Shown here: positions 1 through 8,715 of the stretch, one piece after another
Numbering within the stretch: the first letter of the stretch is position 1
How the letters are laid out: every line of letters starts with the position of its first letter
DNA from: Tritrichomonas musculus
Lineage: Eukaryota > Parabasalia > Tritrichomonadida > Tritrichomonadidae
Assembly: GCA_039105265.1 (NCBI GenBank)
Contig: JAPFFF010000014.1
Coordinates: forward strand, 868,001 to 932,000
DNA: 64,000 nt
Direction of reading: 5' to 3'
Position numbers and translations under genes: made by a program
The notes under the pieces: generated by a model
Told to the model about the DNA's origin: nothing
Databases searched by the model: none
The model's input: only the letters and a program-made list of their open reading frames with translations

Positions 1-331
1 GAAGTATCGTTGTTTACAGTTTCAGTACTCAACGCGAGATCGTTGACGTATCTAGTTGAATCGTTAGTGAACCTGAGTTGCTCTGCATAGAACATACATC
101 GAACGTAATCACCAGACTTCGGTCTTATCACGTTACCACCCGATCGATACCAGAACTGTGCGTTATTGATGCGATTAACAGTGTTCAACGCTGATAGAAT
201 ATCATCATCAGTGAATGCAGTAGTAGTTGTGTCTGTACTCGGAATGATACTATCATGATGAACGTATTTAGCATCACATTCAGTCGTTGTTGAATAATCA
301 CTAAGATCAATCGTTGTTGGTATCTCACTCT
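1..331 (-). CDS. Coding-like stretch at the window edge, part of the Polinton
   Basis: One minus-strand frame stays open from about here to the left window edge, and its composition matches the neighbouring Polinton genes. It is rich in Asp, Thr and Asn, with no recognisable motif. It is cut by the window, so neither its full extent nor its product can be stated. Confidence 0.4.
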
Positions 332-3300
332 TCAATGCATATTTGCTTGCAGCATCATTCTTAACTTATCCAACGCTGTGTTAACTTCATCAACAGTTGG
401 AAAGTCATTCAACGTTTTAGCAAGTGACTCATCGTTCAACTCAAGTTGAGCACGTAATGAATCAATGCTTTTATTCACTGCGTCAATGTCACATGTATAT
501 GCTAAATCATTAGTTGTGAGTGTCAATTGTCTAACCGATGTGTTTTCTTTAACAGTTATGCTTGTGACCTGTACGTTGTGTGGGTTGTTAATCGTAATGA
601 CGTTGCCACTCATCGTTGCTGCTGGAAATGTATCTGTACCAATGAACTCAGCTATTGCATCATCCACAATGTTGATTGTAACATATTGTTCATCATAGTC
701 AATGTCATTGAACTCGCTAATCGTTCTAACCATGAGTTTGACTTTAAGTACACCACTTGTGATTGTGTCTTCAGCTATGAGTTGAATCGTTTTACCATCA
801 ACCTTGCCAACAACATCAATGGTATCATTACGTGATAACTCATTCTTGTTAACATAACCATCCATCTGTACAGATACATCACTGATTGCATTTGCCAGCG
901 CTTTGATGGTAGGCTTGAGTGTATGTCTGAATCGTTTACACATGTCCATTGTTGATGTCAATGTCATTGCCACTTTAGATGGATCATCGAGTTCATCACT
1001 GAAGTTCATCTCTGTTACTGGTATGTATTCTTCATCACACCATTGAGCTATTCTACTTAACGCTTCATCTTGAGCGACAGCTTGAGTTGTAATATTAAGA
1101 GCTTCATCTTGAGTGACAGCTTGAGTTGAACTTAACGTTGCTGTCTTAGCACCACTAACTAAGTCACCGAAGAATATATCAGAGCCAATATCAGGCAGTT
1201 CATCAGTCAGCTTACCTACCATGTCATCCAATACATCAGCTCCAACATCACTAGCTTTAGTTATGGTGTTAACTAACTCACGACCACCTGATTTGACAGC
1301 TGAACCAACACCCTTCGTTGCAAATGATAATGCCTTACCAGCAACACCTATGCCAGTGGCACCTAACACACAGCCAACAGCACCTAACGCAATACCAACA
1401 TTTGCTTTCATATCAATCTTATCAACTTCCTTCTCAAGGTATTTAGTCTTAGCTTGTTGGTCAGTCATCTGCGAGCCAAGTGCATCAACCTTAGATTGCA
1501 CTTCCTTAACATCATACGATACTACATCAACGTTGTTAGTGACGAGATTCAAGTCAGATCTCATTGTAGTGATATTGTCAGCAGTGATTATCTTCGATGA
1601 TGTAATGTTGAAGTCAGTGTATAGTGTTGTAGCTGAGTTTGGATTAGGTGACACTTCATAGAACTGTTGCTTGATGATGTATTCGAATGCATTTGTAGAT
1701 GGATCCCAATTAACTTCATCAATAGGATCAGTATAATCATGACGAAGGTATAATGCAATATCACGTGGTGTTAAGCCATCATCATTGCTGGTTTGAGTGG
1801 GTGTCTTACTCCATACATATGCCACTCTTTCGACTGTATCAAGTGCTCCACTTAAATCAACGTATCCTCTATCATATACATCATTTTTATTATGAACTTC
1901 ACCGACTGTGAATGATAACCTCATGGTATGCTCTTGATGTGGCAACGTCAAGTCAAGGTATAGTAATTCAATGTCGCTTACTTTGAGTGTTGATGTTGAG
2001 TAATTATTATATGTACAACTCATTGCAACCAAATCATAACCATCCATCGTTGCACCATTGAGTATAAATGAATAGCCAATGTTGAGTTCATACTCAGATG
2101 CATTAACCAATCTACCATCACGCAACTTAATCAGTACCTCATACTTACCATCATTGCGGCATGTGTTGAGTAGTGAATATGCTAAGCCATGTGCTTTGTC
2201 TTCAGGTATTGCTCTGTAATTCAACGTATCACGCTTGACTGCAACCATACAACCAGTTGAACCATAGTTATCTTCCTTAGGATCACGTGTTTTACACTTG
2301 CTGATGACCTTGCTTTGGAACCTACCTTGAATACTGTCGCCAACCCACTTGTTACCATCCCATGTCAATGCCCATGTGTTGCCAAAGCAGTACTCACTAA
2401 ATTTGAACGTTAAGTTGGTTGGTATGTCATACGTTGATGGTATCTTATACACCATTCGATAGCACTCACATTCATACTCAAGTTGTTCATTCGCAAACAT
2501 GTCAGTGTACTTAACATGTTCATCATAGTCAATCATTGATGGTCGATAGAAGTAATATGTGTCAGAGCGTTGTAACTTCAATGCATTAGTTGCATCTATG
2601 ATGTCACACTTGATGGTTGGCTTGCATGATACCAATGCATCTGATGAGAGTAGGTTATGAATCACTATGTCACCATTCAAGAAGCGTATGTATGGTTCAA
2701 TATTGAAGTCAGTTGCAAACATTATCTCAGGATCATCTCGTTTGCGTGTTGAGTATGTGCAACAATCACGTGCTACGTTGTGTGTCAACTCTGGGCAGAT
2801 GAACTTACCATCTTTAGCTGATATGATGAAGTCATTTAAGATGTTGCCTTGCCAATCGAATAATAACATGTTGCGCAAGTGAATCTTAAACACATCAACT
2901 GGTTTGGTAGCAGCAGTGAGTTTGTTTTTGAGTGTGGTTGGTAGTGTTATCTTCATGATTATGACTGGATCATTAACTGGATCATCAACACCTGATTCAC
3001 TGCTGACAGTTGGTGTATACACTGTTATGTCATCATGCTTGACGTAGTAATCAGGATAACCTTCAACTGCATCAAACTCACCTGAACTTGGTAGCTGACC
3101 TGATGATTTACTTTCAACATCTTTGATCTTATACGCGAGCAATGCAAGTGGACCTTTGATGGTATCTCTGAATGCTTTACATATGTTTACACATGAGTTT
3201 AATGAGATTGCCTCATTTGTATCATCAGGTAATGATATATCAATGCCATTGCCAGTGCACCACTCAATGATTGCATCAAGACCATCATCATAAGTGGAGT

Positions 3301-6300
3301 ATGTTGCATTATCAACTTCGGAAAGTAATGCAAGTGTTTCTTCACCTGCTTTGTGAATCAAACGAGGGATGTATAACAACACATCAACGATTGGAATTAA
3401 TATGGATGAACCACGTCCAATGATAAGACGGTCAGTTAAATTAGGATGATCTAATAACCATTCAATGTTGTTGTTGATGCGTTCTATTCGATCAGTGATG
3501 TTTGATATGAAGCCACTTAATGTTTGACGTATTGTTTGTTGTTGTTGTTCATCTCGTCTTATCCATTCTAATTCACGATCTGTTAGTTTGAAAATGCTTT
3601 GTGGATTAGTGATTGTGATTGTATTATCAGTGATTGACACTTGATTACGATGTCTTAAATCAATTACACCAATTGCTCTGTTGTTATATAATACAGTAGT
3701 GTATTCCGTTTCATTGTCATCTAGATTACTACCTTCGAATGAAAGTATGTTACCGCTTTCATTTAGAATCTCATAAACGAGTCTATATCTTTCATACCAA
3801 TCCATATTCTGAATATCAGCAAGTGTGATTGTTGTATTAGGTATTGTCAAATTCTCTTCGATTGGTGCTAGTTCATAATTTGAAACAACAACATTGTATT
3901 CATTAGCAACTAACTCATGTACATTATCCTGTCCTGTTGCAGTGATAGCACCTTGCTGCATACTGATGCCGTGTGAGTTAATGCTGATATTTGATTCAGG
4001 ACTTTGAATTGATATCTCATCACTGCTAACATCAGTTCTAACTGCTATTCTCACATCAATGACTGCTTGAATGGAACCATTCATGTCCCTCACTTCAGTC
4101 CAGCTAACTCCCATCTCATTATCAACGTTGCGTGTGAATATATACTCTGGATGAGCTGATTCAAATTGATACCTCTCATCTGGTTCCATGCGTTCGATCT
4201 GAGCTGCTGTATAAACCGTACCATTGTCATTGACACTCCACATTGAGTTGGTATTAACGCTTCTCATTGTGCGTAAGCTTAATTGTTGTGACGTTAACGT
4301 GCTGCTTTCATTATCAATTCGTCTCATGTATATTATCTTATTAACACCCTTATCATTAACACGTGTTACATATATCAAGCCAAATCGATTGTCACCTACT
4401 CGTCTAACCATGATATCACCTATTTGTGGACCTTCAATTGGATCGTATGTGTTCAAATCAAGTAGTTCATCTATTGATAGGTTTGATAATGATTCGATGG
4501 TATGATCACCGAATAATGGTTGACTAAAAGCTGATGTGTTGGTAACTGTTTCATGAGTCAATCTAACGCATGGAAGATTATTTACTTCTTCATTTGTATC
4601 ATCTTCATCTAACTCCATCTCATCAGTGTTAGTAATTGTATGATCGACAATGGTATTGTTGTTAGTTCGTTCTCTCCATCTGCGTCGCAACTCATGTATT
4701 GAATCAGTGAACGTTTGTAGTGATTGATATATCGTTCGTGTGTTATCAACTATGGTTGGTATACGATCGAATGTAAGTCCACCTGCAATTAATGTGGTAG
4801 TTGCGTTACCTATTTGAGTTAATGATTCTAATGCACTTAACACAAGTGCTGTTGCAGTTAATGATGATGTTGCTGCAGGTGTATCTGTTTGAGATGGTAG
4901 GTATCTGCTAAACTGTTGACCAAATGCATTAGCTGCATACTTAAGTAAGAACTGACCAACGATATCTATGCCTGGGAACTTGCCACCGCCACCACCACCA
5001 CCTGAACCACCACCAGGAAAGTCAGGGAAGTGAAAGTCTTCTGTATGAGTTGTGTTTAATGCCATACTCTCACTGTCAAATGAGAACTCAGATAATGCTG
5101 TTGCAATTTTAATAGCACCTGACACAATGCTTAATACATTCTTAGTTATAGTTATATATTTTTGAAGGTCATTGACATAGTTATTGTATTTAGCTTGTAA
5201 CCTCATCTGTTCTTGAATAGAATTGATGATTGCTTTCAAGATAGCGTAGTCGTATGACAACACATCAAGTGTACCACCAACAACGTTAAGATCACGTCGC
5301 ATTGTCATGATGTTATCAGCCCATATGATTTTGGATGAGAATATGTTATGATCTGTTGTTAATGTAGTGCAGTTACGTGGATCTGGTGTTACTTCATAGA
5401 ATTGCTGTGAGATGATTGTATCGAATGGATTGTAGTTTTCATCTGCGTTTTCAGGTAGTTGTTCGAAGTAATCTTTCTCAATGTATATGTTAATGTTCTT
5501 CTTAGTTGATGGTTCGATTATCTTATTTGAGTGTCTGACTCTACGTTCATATCTAAATGATTCAATTACAACACTGTCATCCCATGTGTTAATGAATGAT
5601 GCATCGATTGGTGTAACTGGATGCATGTCCCATCGTAATGGTGTGGTAAAGTCGTCAATAACAATGTCAGCCATGATATAAAGTAAATTCTTACTCGATA
5701 CTTTGCTTGTTAACTTGACGGAGAAGTAATGTATATCACATGGAACATCTTTAATAGCAATCTGAGATGATGATGTTGGTGTAATGTTACTGTTTGAATC
5801 ATTCAACTCGATTATAGTTCCATCACCATATACCAAACGCCAGTTTTGAATGTACTTGCATAGTGCTGTTGCATAGTTAGTATCTGATGACACTTCTTCA
5901 AAGCTGCTTAACCATCTCGCAATGCGTTCAGTGTGTTGTACATAAATATATGGTCTTCCTTTTTTACTTTCGTATGTTGATAGCTTAGCATATGAGTTAT
6001 TCACAACGTTATCACCTGTCCATGAATCACCATCCCATATCAATGACCATGCATGGTTGAAGAGATGATCAATGAAAGTGAAGTTAGTATGTAGTGGTAT
6101 GTTGTAATCTGGATCGATGTTCCATGTCATGACGTAGTACTTTGACGTTTGACTTATTGATGATGGTTTGTATAGGTAAAGCTGATCTGATTCTTTGAGT
6201 GTGAATTGAGTATTGTCTTTAATGGTTGTTTGCATTGATTGTAATGCGTCATCGATTTCTTTCTTAGTATAGATGCAATTGATATGTACATCATCTGTTT

Positions 6301-6397
6301 TACCATAACGTGTTAATTTTACTTCGCCATTACGTATTCTCATATCATAACCTTTATCATTGAGTGATAGTGCTTGAGCTGCAAGTGGTGTTATCAT
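332..6397 (-). CDS. Giant internally duplicated Polinton protein (2021 aa), probably structural
   Basis: No enzyme motif is visible. The protein consists of two diverged versions of one unit. Residues about 70-445 and about 1275-1690 share a Trp-rich segment (WSLIWDGDSWTGD versus WALTWDGNKWVGD), a 'QFYEV(T/S)P' motif, and a segment around 'MRRDLN' versus 'MRSDLN' running into a coiled coil. A second shared block, with 'CKAFRDTIK' versus 'CKRFRHTLK', lies near 1037-1100 and 1779-1830. The first unit also carries a Gly-rich linker near residue 470 and a long insert with many predicted beta strands. A hydrophobic Gly/Ala-rich stretch lies near 1665-1690. The ATG (complement of 6395-6397) lies 14 bp from the divergent gene at 6412. 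Its size and repeat design suggest a fibre or scaffold-type virion component, but that is inference; I do not recognise a named family. Confidence 0.75.
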   Translation of the reverse strand: MITPLAAQALSLNDKGYDMRIRNGEVKLTRYGKTDDVHINCIYTKKEIDDALQSMQTTIKDNTQFTLKESDQLYLYKPSSISQTSKYYVMTWNIDPDYNIPLHTNFTFIDHLFNHAWSLIWDGDSWTGDNVVNNSYAKLSTYESKKGRPYIYVQHTERIARWLSSFEEVSSDTNYATALCKYIQNWRLVYGDGTIIELNDSNSNITPTSSSQIAIKDVPCDIHYFSVKLTSKVSSKNLLYIMADIVIDDFTTPLRWDMHPVTPIDASFINTWDDSVVIESFRYERRVRHSNKIIEPSTKKNINIYIEKDYFEQLPENADENYNPFDTIISQQFYEVTPDPRNCTTLTTDHNIFSSKIIWADNIMTMRRDLNVVGGTLDVLSYDYAILKAIINSIQEQMRLQAKYNNYVNDLQKYITITKNVLSIVSGAIKIATALSEFSFDSESMALNTTHTEDFHFPDFPGGGSGGGGGGGKFPGIDIVGQFLLKYAANAFGQQFSRYLPSQTDTPAATSSLTATALVLSALESLTQIGNATTTLIAGGLTFDRIPTIVDNTRTIYQSLQTFTDSIHELRRRWRERTNNNTIVDHTITNTDEMELDEDDTNEEVNNLPCVRLTHETVTNTSAFSQPLFGDHTIESLSNLSIDELLDLNTYDPIEGPQIGDIMVRRVGDNRFGLIYVTRVNDKGVNKIIYMRRIDNESSTLTSQQLSLRTMRSVNTNSMWSVNDNGTVYTAAQIERMEPDERYQFESAHPEYIFTRNVDNEMGVSWTEVRDMNGSIQAVIDVRIAVRTDVSSDEISIQSPESNISINSHGISMQQGAITATGQDNVHELVANEYNVVVSNYELAPIEENLTIPNTTITLADIQNMDWYERYRLVYEILNESGNILSFEGSNLDDNETEYTTVLYNNRAIGVIDLRHRNQVSITDNTITITNPQSIFKLTDRELEWIRRDEQQQQTIRQTLSGFISNITDRIERINNNIEWLLDHPNLTDRLIIGRGSSILIPIVDVLLYIPRLIHKAGEETLALLSEVDNATYSTYDDGLDAIIEWCTGNGIDISLPDDTNEAISLNSCVNICKAFRDTIKGPLALLAYKIKDVESKSSGQLPSSGEFDAVEGYPDYYVKHDDITVYTPTVSSESGVDDPVNDPVIIMKITLPTTLKNKLTAATKPVDVFKIHLRNMLLFDWQGNILNDFIISAKDGKFICPELTHNVARDCCTYSTRKRDDPEIMFATDFNIEPYIRFLNGDIVIHNLLSSDALVSCKPTIKCDIIDATNALKLQRSDTYYFYRPSMIDYDEHVKYTDMFANEQLEYECECYRMVYKIPSTYDIPTNLTFKFSEYCFGNTWALTWDGNKWVGDSIQGRFQSKVISKCKTRDPKEDNYGSTGCMVAVKRDTLNYRAIPEDKAHGLAYSLLNTCRNDGKYEVLIKLRDGRLVNASEYELNIGYSFILNGATMDGYDLVAMSCTYNNYSTSTLKVSDIELLYLDLTLPHQEHTMRLSFTVGEVHNKNDVYDRGYVDLSGALDTVERVAYVWSKTPTQTSNDDGLTPRDIALYLRHDYTDPIDEVNWDPSTNAFEYIIKQQFYEVSPNPNSATTLYTDFNITSSKIITADNITTMRSDLNLVTNNVDVVSYDVKEVQSKVDALGSQMTDQQAKTKYLEKEVDKIDMKANVGIALGAVGCVLGATGIGVAGKALSFATKGVGSAVKSGGRELVNTITKASDVGADVLDDMVGKLTDELPDIGSDIFFGDLVSGAKTATLSSTQAVTQDEALNITTQAVAQDEALSRIAQWCDEEYIPVTEMNFSDELDDPSKVAMTLTSTMDMCKRFRHTLKPTIKALANAISDVSVQMDGYVNKNELSRNDTIDVVGKVDGKTIQLIAEDTITSGVLKVKLMVRTISEFNDIDYDEQYVTINIVDDAIAEFIGTDTFPAATMSGNVITINNPHNVQVTSITVKENTSVRQLTLTTNDLAYTCDIDAVNKSIDSLRAQLELNDESLAKTLNDFPTVDEVNTALDKLRMMLQANMH

Positions 6398-6411
6398 TTA
6401 CCATTGATAAA

Positions 6412-7170
6412 ATGATACTTTCATTGAAGAGCAATGGTCCAGACTACAATCGCATACGTGCTAACATACAAATACCATGGAACTGTCAATATATTGAGTA
6501 TTATGTTGCGGCAATCAATACAAAGAATGTGTTACTTATATCACATGATGATAGTATAACATATGAGTGGGATGATAATGATTTAGCACATACACATCAC
6601 GTCAGCACTATGAGCTTGGAAGACAGATACTATTCATTGCCAAGTGATATACCTGATTTATTTAATGTGAATGATGCTAATGGACAACCGATTATGAATG
6701 TACAATTGAATAACAATACTAATGTCATTAAGTTAACCCCACATGTTGACAACTTCACTATCAAATCAATGTCACATCGTATAGCATTGATAACAGGATT
6801 GTATAACACGCCACTTAACCAGCCGTTAGCAAATGGTAGAGCAACACAATGTGACATTCCGATAATAGACTACGCTAACAAGCTATACTTGATATCAAAG
6901 CAAGGTCAAGCTATACAATCCAACTTGGGTGATGTTGAGTATACACCATCAGTGATAGCAAGCATCGATCATATCATTCGTTATGGCTTACCAATCATAC
7001 AGAACTTTGAAACGTATGGTAAACCAATTAAAAATGTTGTTAATATCGATTCATTCAAACAGATTGAGTTGGAGTTGGTTGACTTTGAATATCAGCCAGT
7101 TAAGTTGATGTCACCTATGTTTGTTACGATTAAGGTCAACCCATGTGATCCACCTAAGATGAAGCTGTAA
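6412..7170 (+). CDS. Candidate Polinton minor-capsid (penton)-like protein
   Basis: This is the only plus-strand gene in the visible part of the element. The protein is about 252 aa, beta-rich and weakly charged, with no catalytic motif. Its N-terminus (MILSLKSNGPDYNR) opens directly into a predicted strand, and its size fits the single-jelly-roll minor capsid proteins of Polintons. The frame is open further upstream to a GTG at 6364, but the first ATG is at 6412, and the upstream codons overlap the divergent gene, so 6412 is preferred. The capsid assignment rests on size, position and strand pattern only. A structure-based comparison would be needed to separate it from other Polinton PX/PY-type proteins. 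Confidence 0.5.
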   Translation: MILSLKSNGPDYNRIRANIQIPWNCQYIEYYVAAINTKNVLLISHDDSITYEWDDNDLAHTHHVSTMSLEDRYYSLPSDIPDLFNVNDANGQPIMNVQLNNNTNVIKLTPHVDNFTIKSMSHRIALITGLYNTPLNQPLANGRATQCDIPIIDYANKLYLISKQGQAIQSNLGDVEYTPSVIASIDHIIRYGLPIIQNFETYGKPIKNVVNIDSFKQIELELVDFEYQPVKLMSPMFVTIKVNPCDPPKMKL

Positions 7171-7181
7171 AAATGATTGAT

Positions 7182-7427
7182 CTATTTTTGATCACTGCTA
7201 ATGTTGGTTGTTACACTAGCTTTAAATGCACGCAACTCAATGAGCTCTTGCTTTTTACGTTCACGGTACTGCTTTTGTTGTTGTCTTCTAGCATTGATAC
7301 GTTCTTCATCAGTGTGATATAGCTTTTTACGACCACGCTTTTTAGGTTCGTTATCAATACCCTGCTTTGATTTGAGTGATTTAACTACAGCTGTATCGTT
7401 AAACAATTCAGTGTTGATGCTTGACAT
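7182..7427 (-). CDS. Small basic AT-hook/bZIP-like protein (81 aa)
   Basis: The middle of the protein has an AT-hook-like core (KKRGRKK, about residues 29-35). It is followed by a long basic helix (about 42-68) rich in Arg, Gln and Lys with the pattern ARRQQQKQYRERKK. Short proteins of the form 'RGRxxxYHTxEERxxAR...YRxRxK' are common in large DNA viruses and their relatives and are presumed to bind DNA. The gene converges on the plus-strand gene ending at 7170, with 11 bp between stops. The upstream spacer is the structured region at 7565-7860. DNA packaging or transcriptional control are possible roles, both inferred. Confidence 0.7.
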   Translation of the reverse strand: MSSINTELFNDTAVVKSLKSKQGIDNEPKKRGRKKLYHTDEERINARRQQQKQYRERKKQELIELRAFKASVTTNISSDQK

Positions 7428-7564
7428 TTGCTATGAGATAAAAAATCATATTATGAAATGTGATATGAAAACAAATGAAAAAATTTTAAGTGTTTATAAT
7501 GATATACATTATGTAATGTAGTGGGAATGGTTTAAATATCATATTGCAACTAACTAGTGTCTGG

Positions 7565-7652
7565 CCAGACGTGGTACAGTGGTTGAGTCATGAAGCGTGT
7601 CTCCCAGCTTCGGCGGCAGGCATGAGTTCGATTCATAGCAGTACCGATTTTT
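7565..7652 (+). ncRNA. tRNA-like sequence with Pol III A/B boxes and T5 terminator
   Basis: Positions 7573-7579 can pair with 7639-7645 as an acceptor stem (6 of 7 pairs), enclosing a 74-nt tRNA-sized unit. In that register T8 opens TGGTTGAGTC, close to an A box, and GTTCGATTC (7626-7634) is an exact B-box/T-loop match. A further exact A-box match (TGGTACAGTGG, 7572-7582) lies just upstream. TTTTT at 7648-7652 would end Pol III transcription. A loop reading CTCCCAG (7601-7607) would give a CCC anticodon, but the anticodon and T stems each have mismatches and the D loop lacks GG. It is therefore a tRNA-like or degenerate tRNA-derived RNA rather than a sound tRNA. Confidence 0.45.
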
Positions 7653-7860
7653 CGTGTTATTTTATCACACTTGTGATGGAGCCTGTAGCGAATCAACACC
7701 TAAGGTAAGCCATTGCTTGTGATATGTGTAACACGAAAGCATCTACCGGTAGGTGTATCTTTGTAATGAACGTGTTAAATCACGTTCCCCAACCATAGTG
7801 TGTGTAGTTCCTTTCCTGTGAGGGGTTGATGTACAATCCCGGGTACGTATGTTGATTCCT
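7653..7860. other. Structured, relatively GC-rich spacer following the tRNA-like unit
   Basis: No open frame is convincing here. The segment contains a perfect 7-bp hairpin with a 6-nt loop (GAACGTG at 7768-7774 with CACGTTC at 7781-7787), a perfect palindrome CTACCGGTAG (7743-7752), and several shorter complementary pairs. The density of hairpins and the base composition differ from other spacers in the window, so it may be part of a longer structured RNA or a replication/packaging signal of the element. Confidence 0.4.
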
Positions 7861-7947
7861 CATCGAATGCATAACACACTCACGAAGACGGTTGGTTTTT
7901 GCACTTTTGTTTTTGCATTTGCATGACGTGTTGAAGTGAACACTTGC

Positions 7948-8170
7948 GGTGTTACATTAAGCATACACTTGAGTGATACATTAACTGCACACTTGAGTGA
8001 TACATTAACTGCACACTTGACTACACACTTGAGTGATACATTAACTGCACACTTGACTGCACACTTGAGTGATGCACACTTGAGTGATACATTGACTGCA
8101 CACTTGACTGAGTGATGCATTGACTGCACACTTGAGTGATGACTTGAATGATGATGACTTGAATGATGCA
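7948..8170. repeat. Minisatellite, unit about 24 bp, in the Polinton
   Basis: Degenerate tandem copies of a unit of the form ACACTTGAGTGATACATTAA plus CTGC, with shorter partial units (ACTTGACTGC, GATGACTTGA) interspersed and decaying toward 8170. A minus-strand frame of 108 codons reads through the repeat as monotonous 'VSLKCAVN' units and is regarded as a by-product of the repeat, not a gene. Confidence 0.85.
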
Positions 8171-8197
8171 TTGGAGTGGTAACCAAAAATGAATCGT

Positions 8198-8650
8198 TTA
8201 AACTACATCATTAGTAGCATCTCTCAACGCATCAACTGAGGTTTGTTCATTGAGTTTACTTCTGTATTCATTGATAGCATCATTTGCTTTGGTGTAGATT
8301 GATTCATAACGTTTCAACTCATGACGTAAGCATAACTTATCAATGTAATACTTGTAATAGGTATGTGTTTCATCATTAGTTGATGTGAATTGTCTTGGTG
8401 TTAAGTCAATGGTTAACAGCATTGGATCACGATATACTGTTCGATAACGATTCTCACGTACAGTTATGTATGGTACCTTACCAAAGATGTTAATCAACTC
8501 ATTCATGTCAATGGTTCTGTTGCCATCAATGACTAGTAATGGTCGAACACTAATGCCAAAATCAATAGGGTATATCTTACTATCAAGATAGACAATTAAC
8601 TTATCATCATTAGTTGGTTTGATTGTTTGAACGAAGCTAGTGACAGACAT
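8198..8650 (-). CDS. Small Polinton protein of unknown function (150 aa)
   Basis: An ATG-initiated 150-aa frame lies immediately downstream of the polymerase gene, 65 bp away on the same strand. It begins MSVTSFVQTIKP and is predicted to be beta-rich in its first 90 residues and helical in the last 50 (charged, with KRYESIY and YRSKLNEQ). It has no signal peptide, membrane segment, zinc ligands or catalytic triad pattern. It could be one of the lineage-specific small Polinton proteins; the family is not recognised. Confidence 0.6.
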   Translation of the reverse strand: MSVTSFVQTIKPTNDDKLIVYLDSKIYPIDFGISVRPLLVIDGNRTIDMNELINIFGKVPYITVRENRYRTVYRDPMLLTIDLTPRQFTSTNDETHTYYKYYIDKLCLRHELKRYESIYTKANDAINEYRSKLNEQTSVDALRDATNDVV

Positions 8651-8715
8651 GGTTTGTGATGCGAATAAAAATTTACATTGATGAATTGCAATGTTTTAAT
8701 TGAATTACTGTAACG

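Noticed and set aside
7948-8170. Regular repeats that could suggest a CRISPR array
   Set aside because: Units abut without unique spacers, and the DNA is eukaryotic; it is a minisatellite.
7860-8186. 108-codon minus-strand frame with repeated VSLKCAVN units
   Set aside because: It is the translation of a degenerate minisatellite; composition is monotonous and repeats decay without regard to frame.
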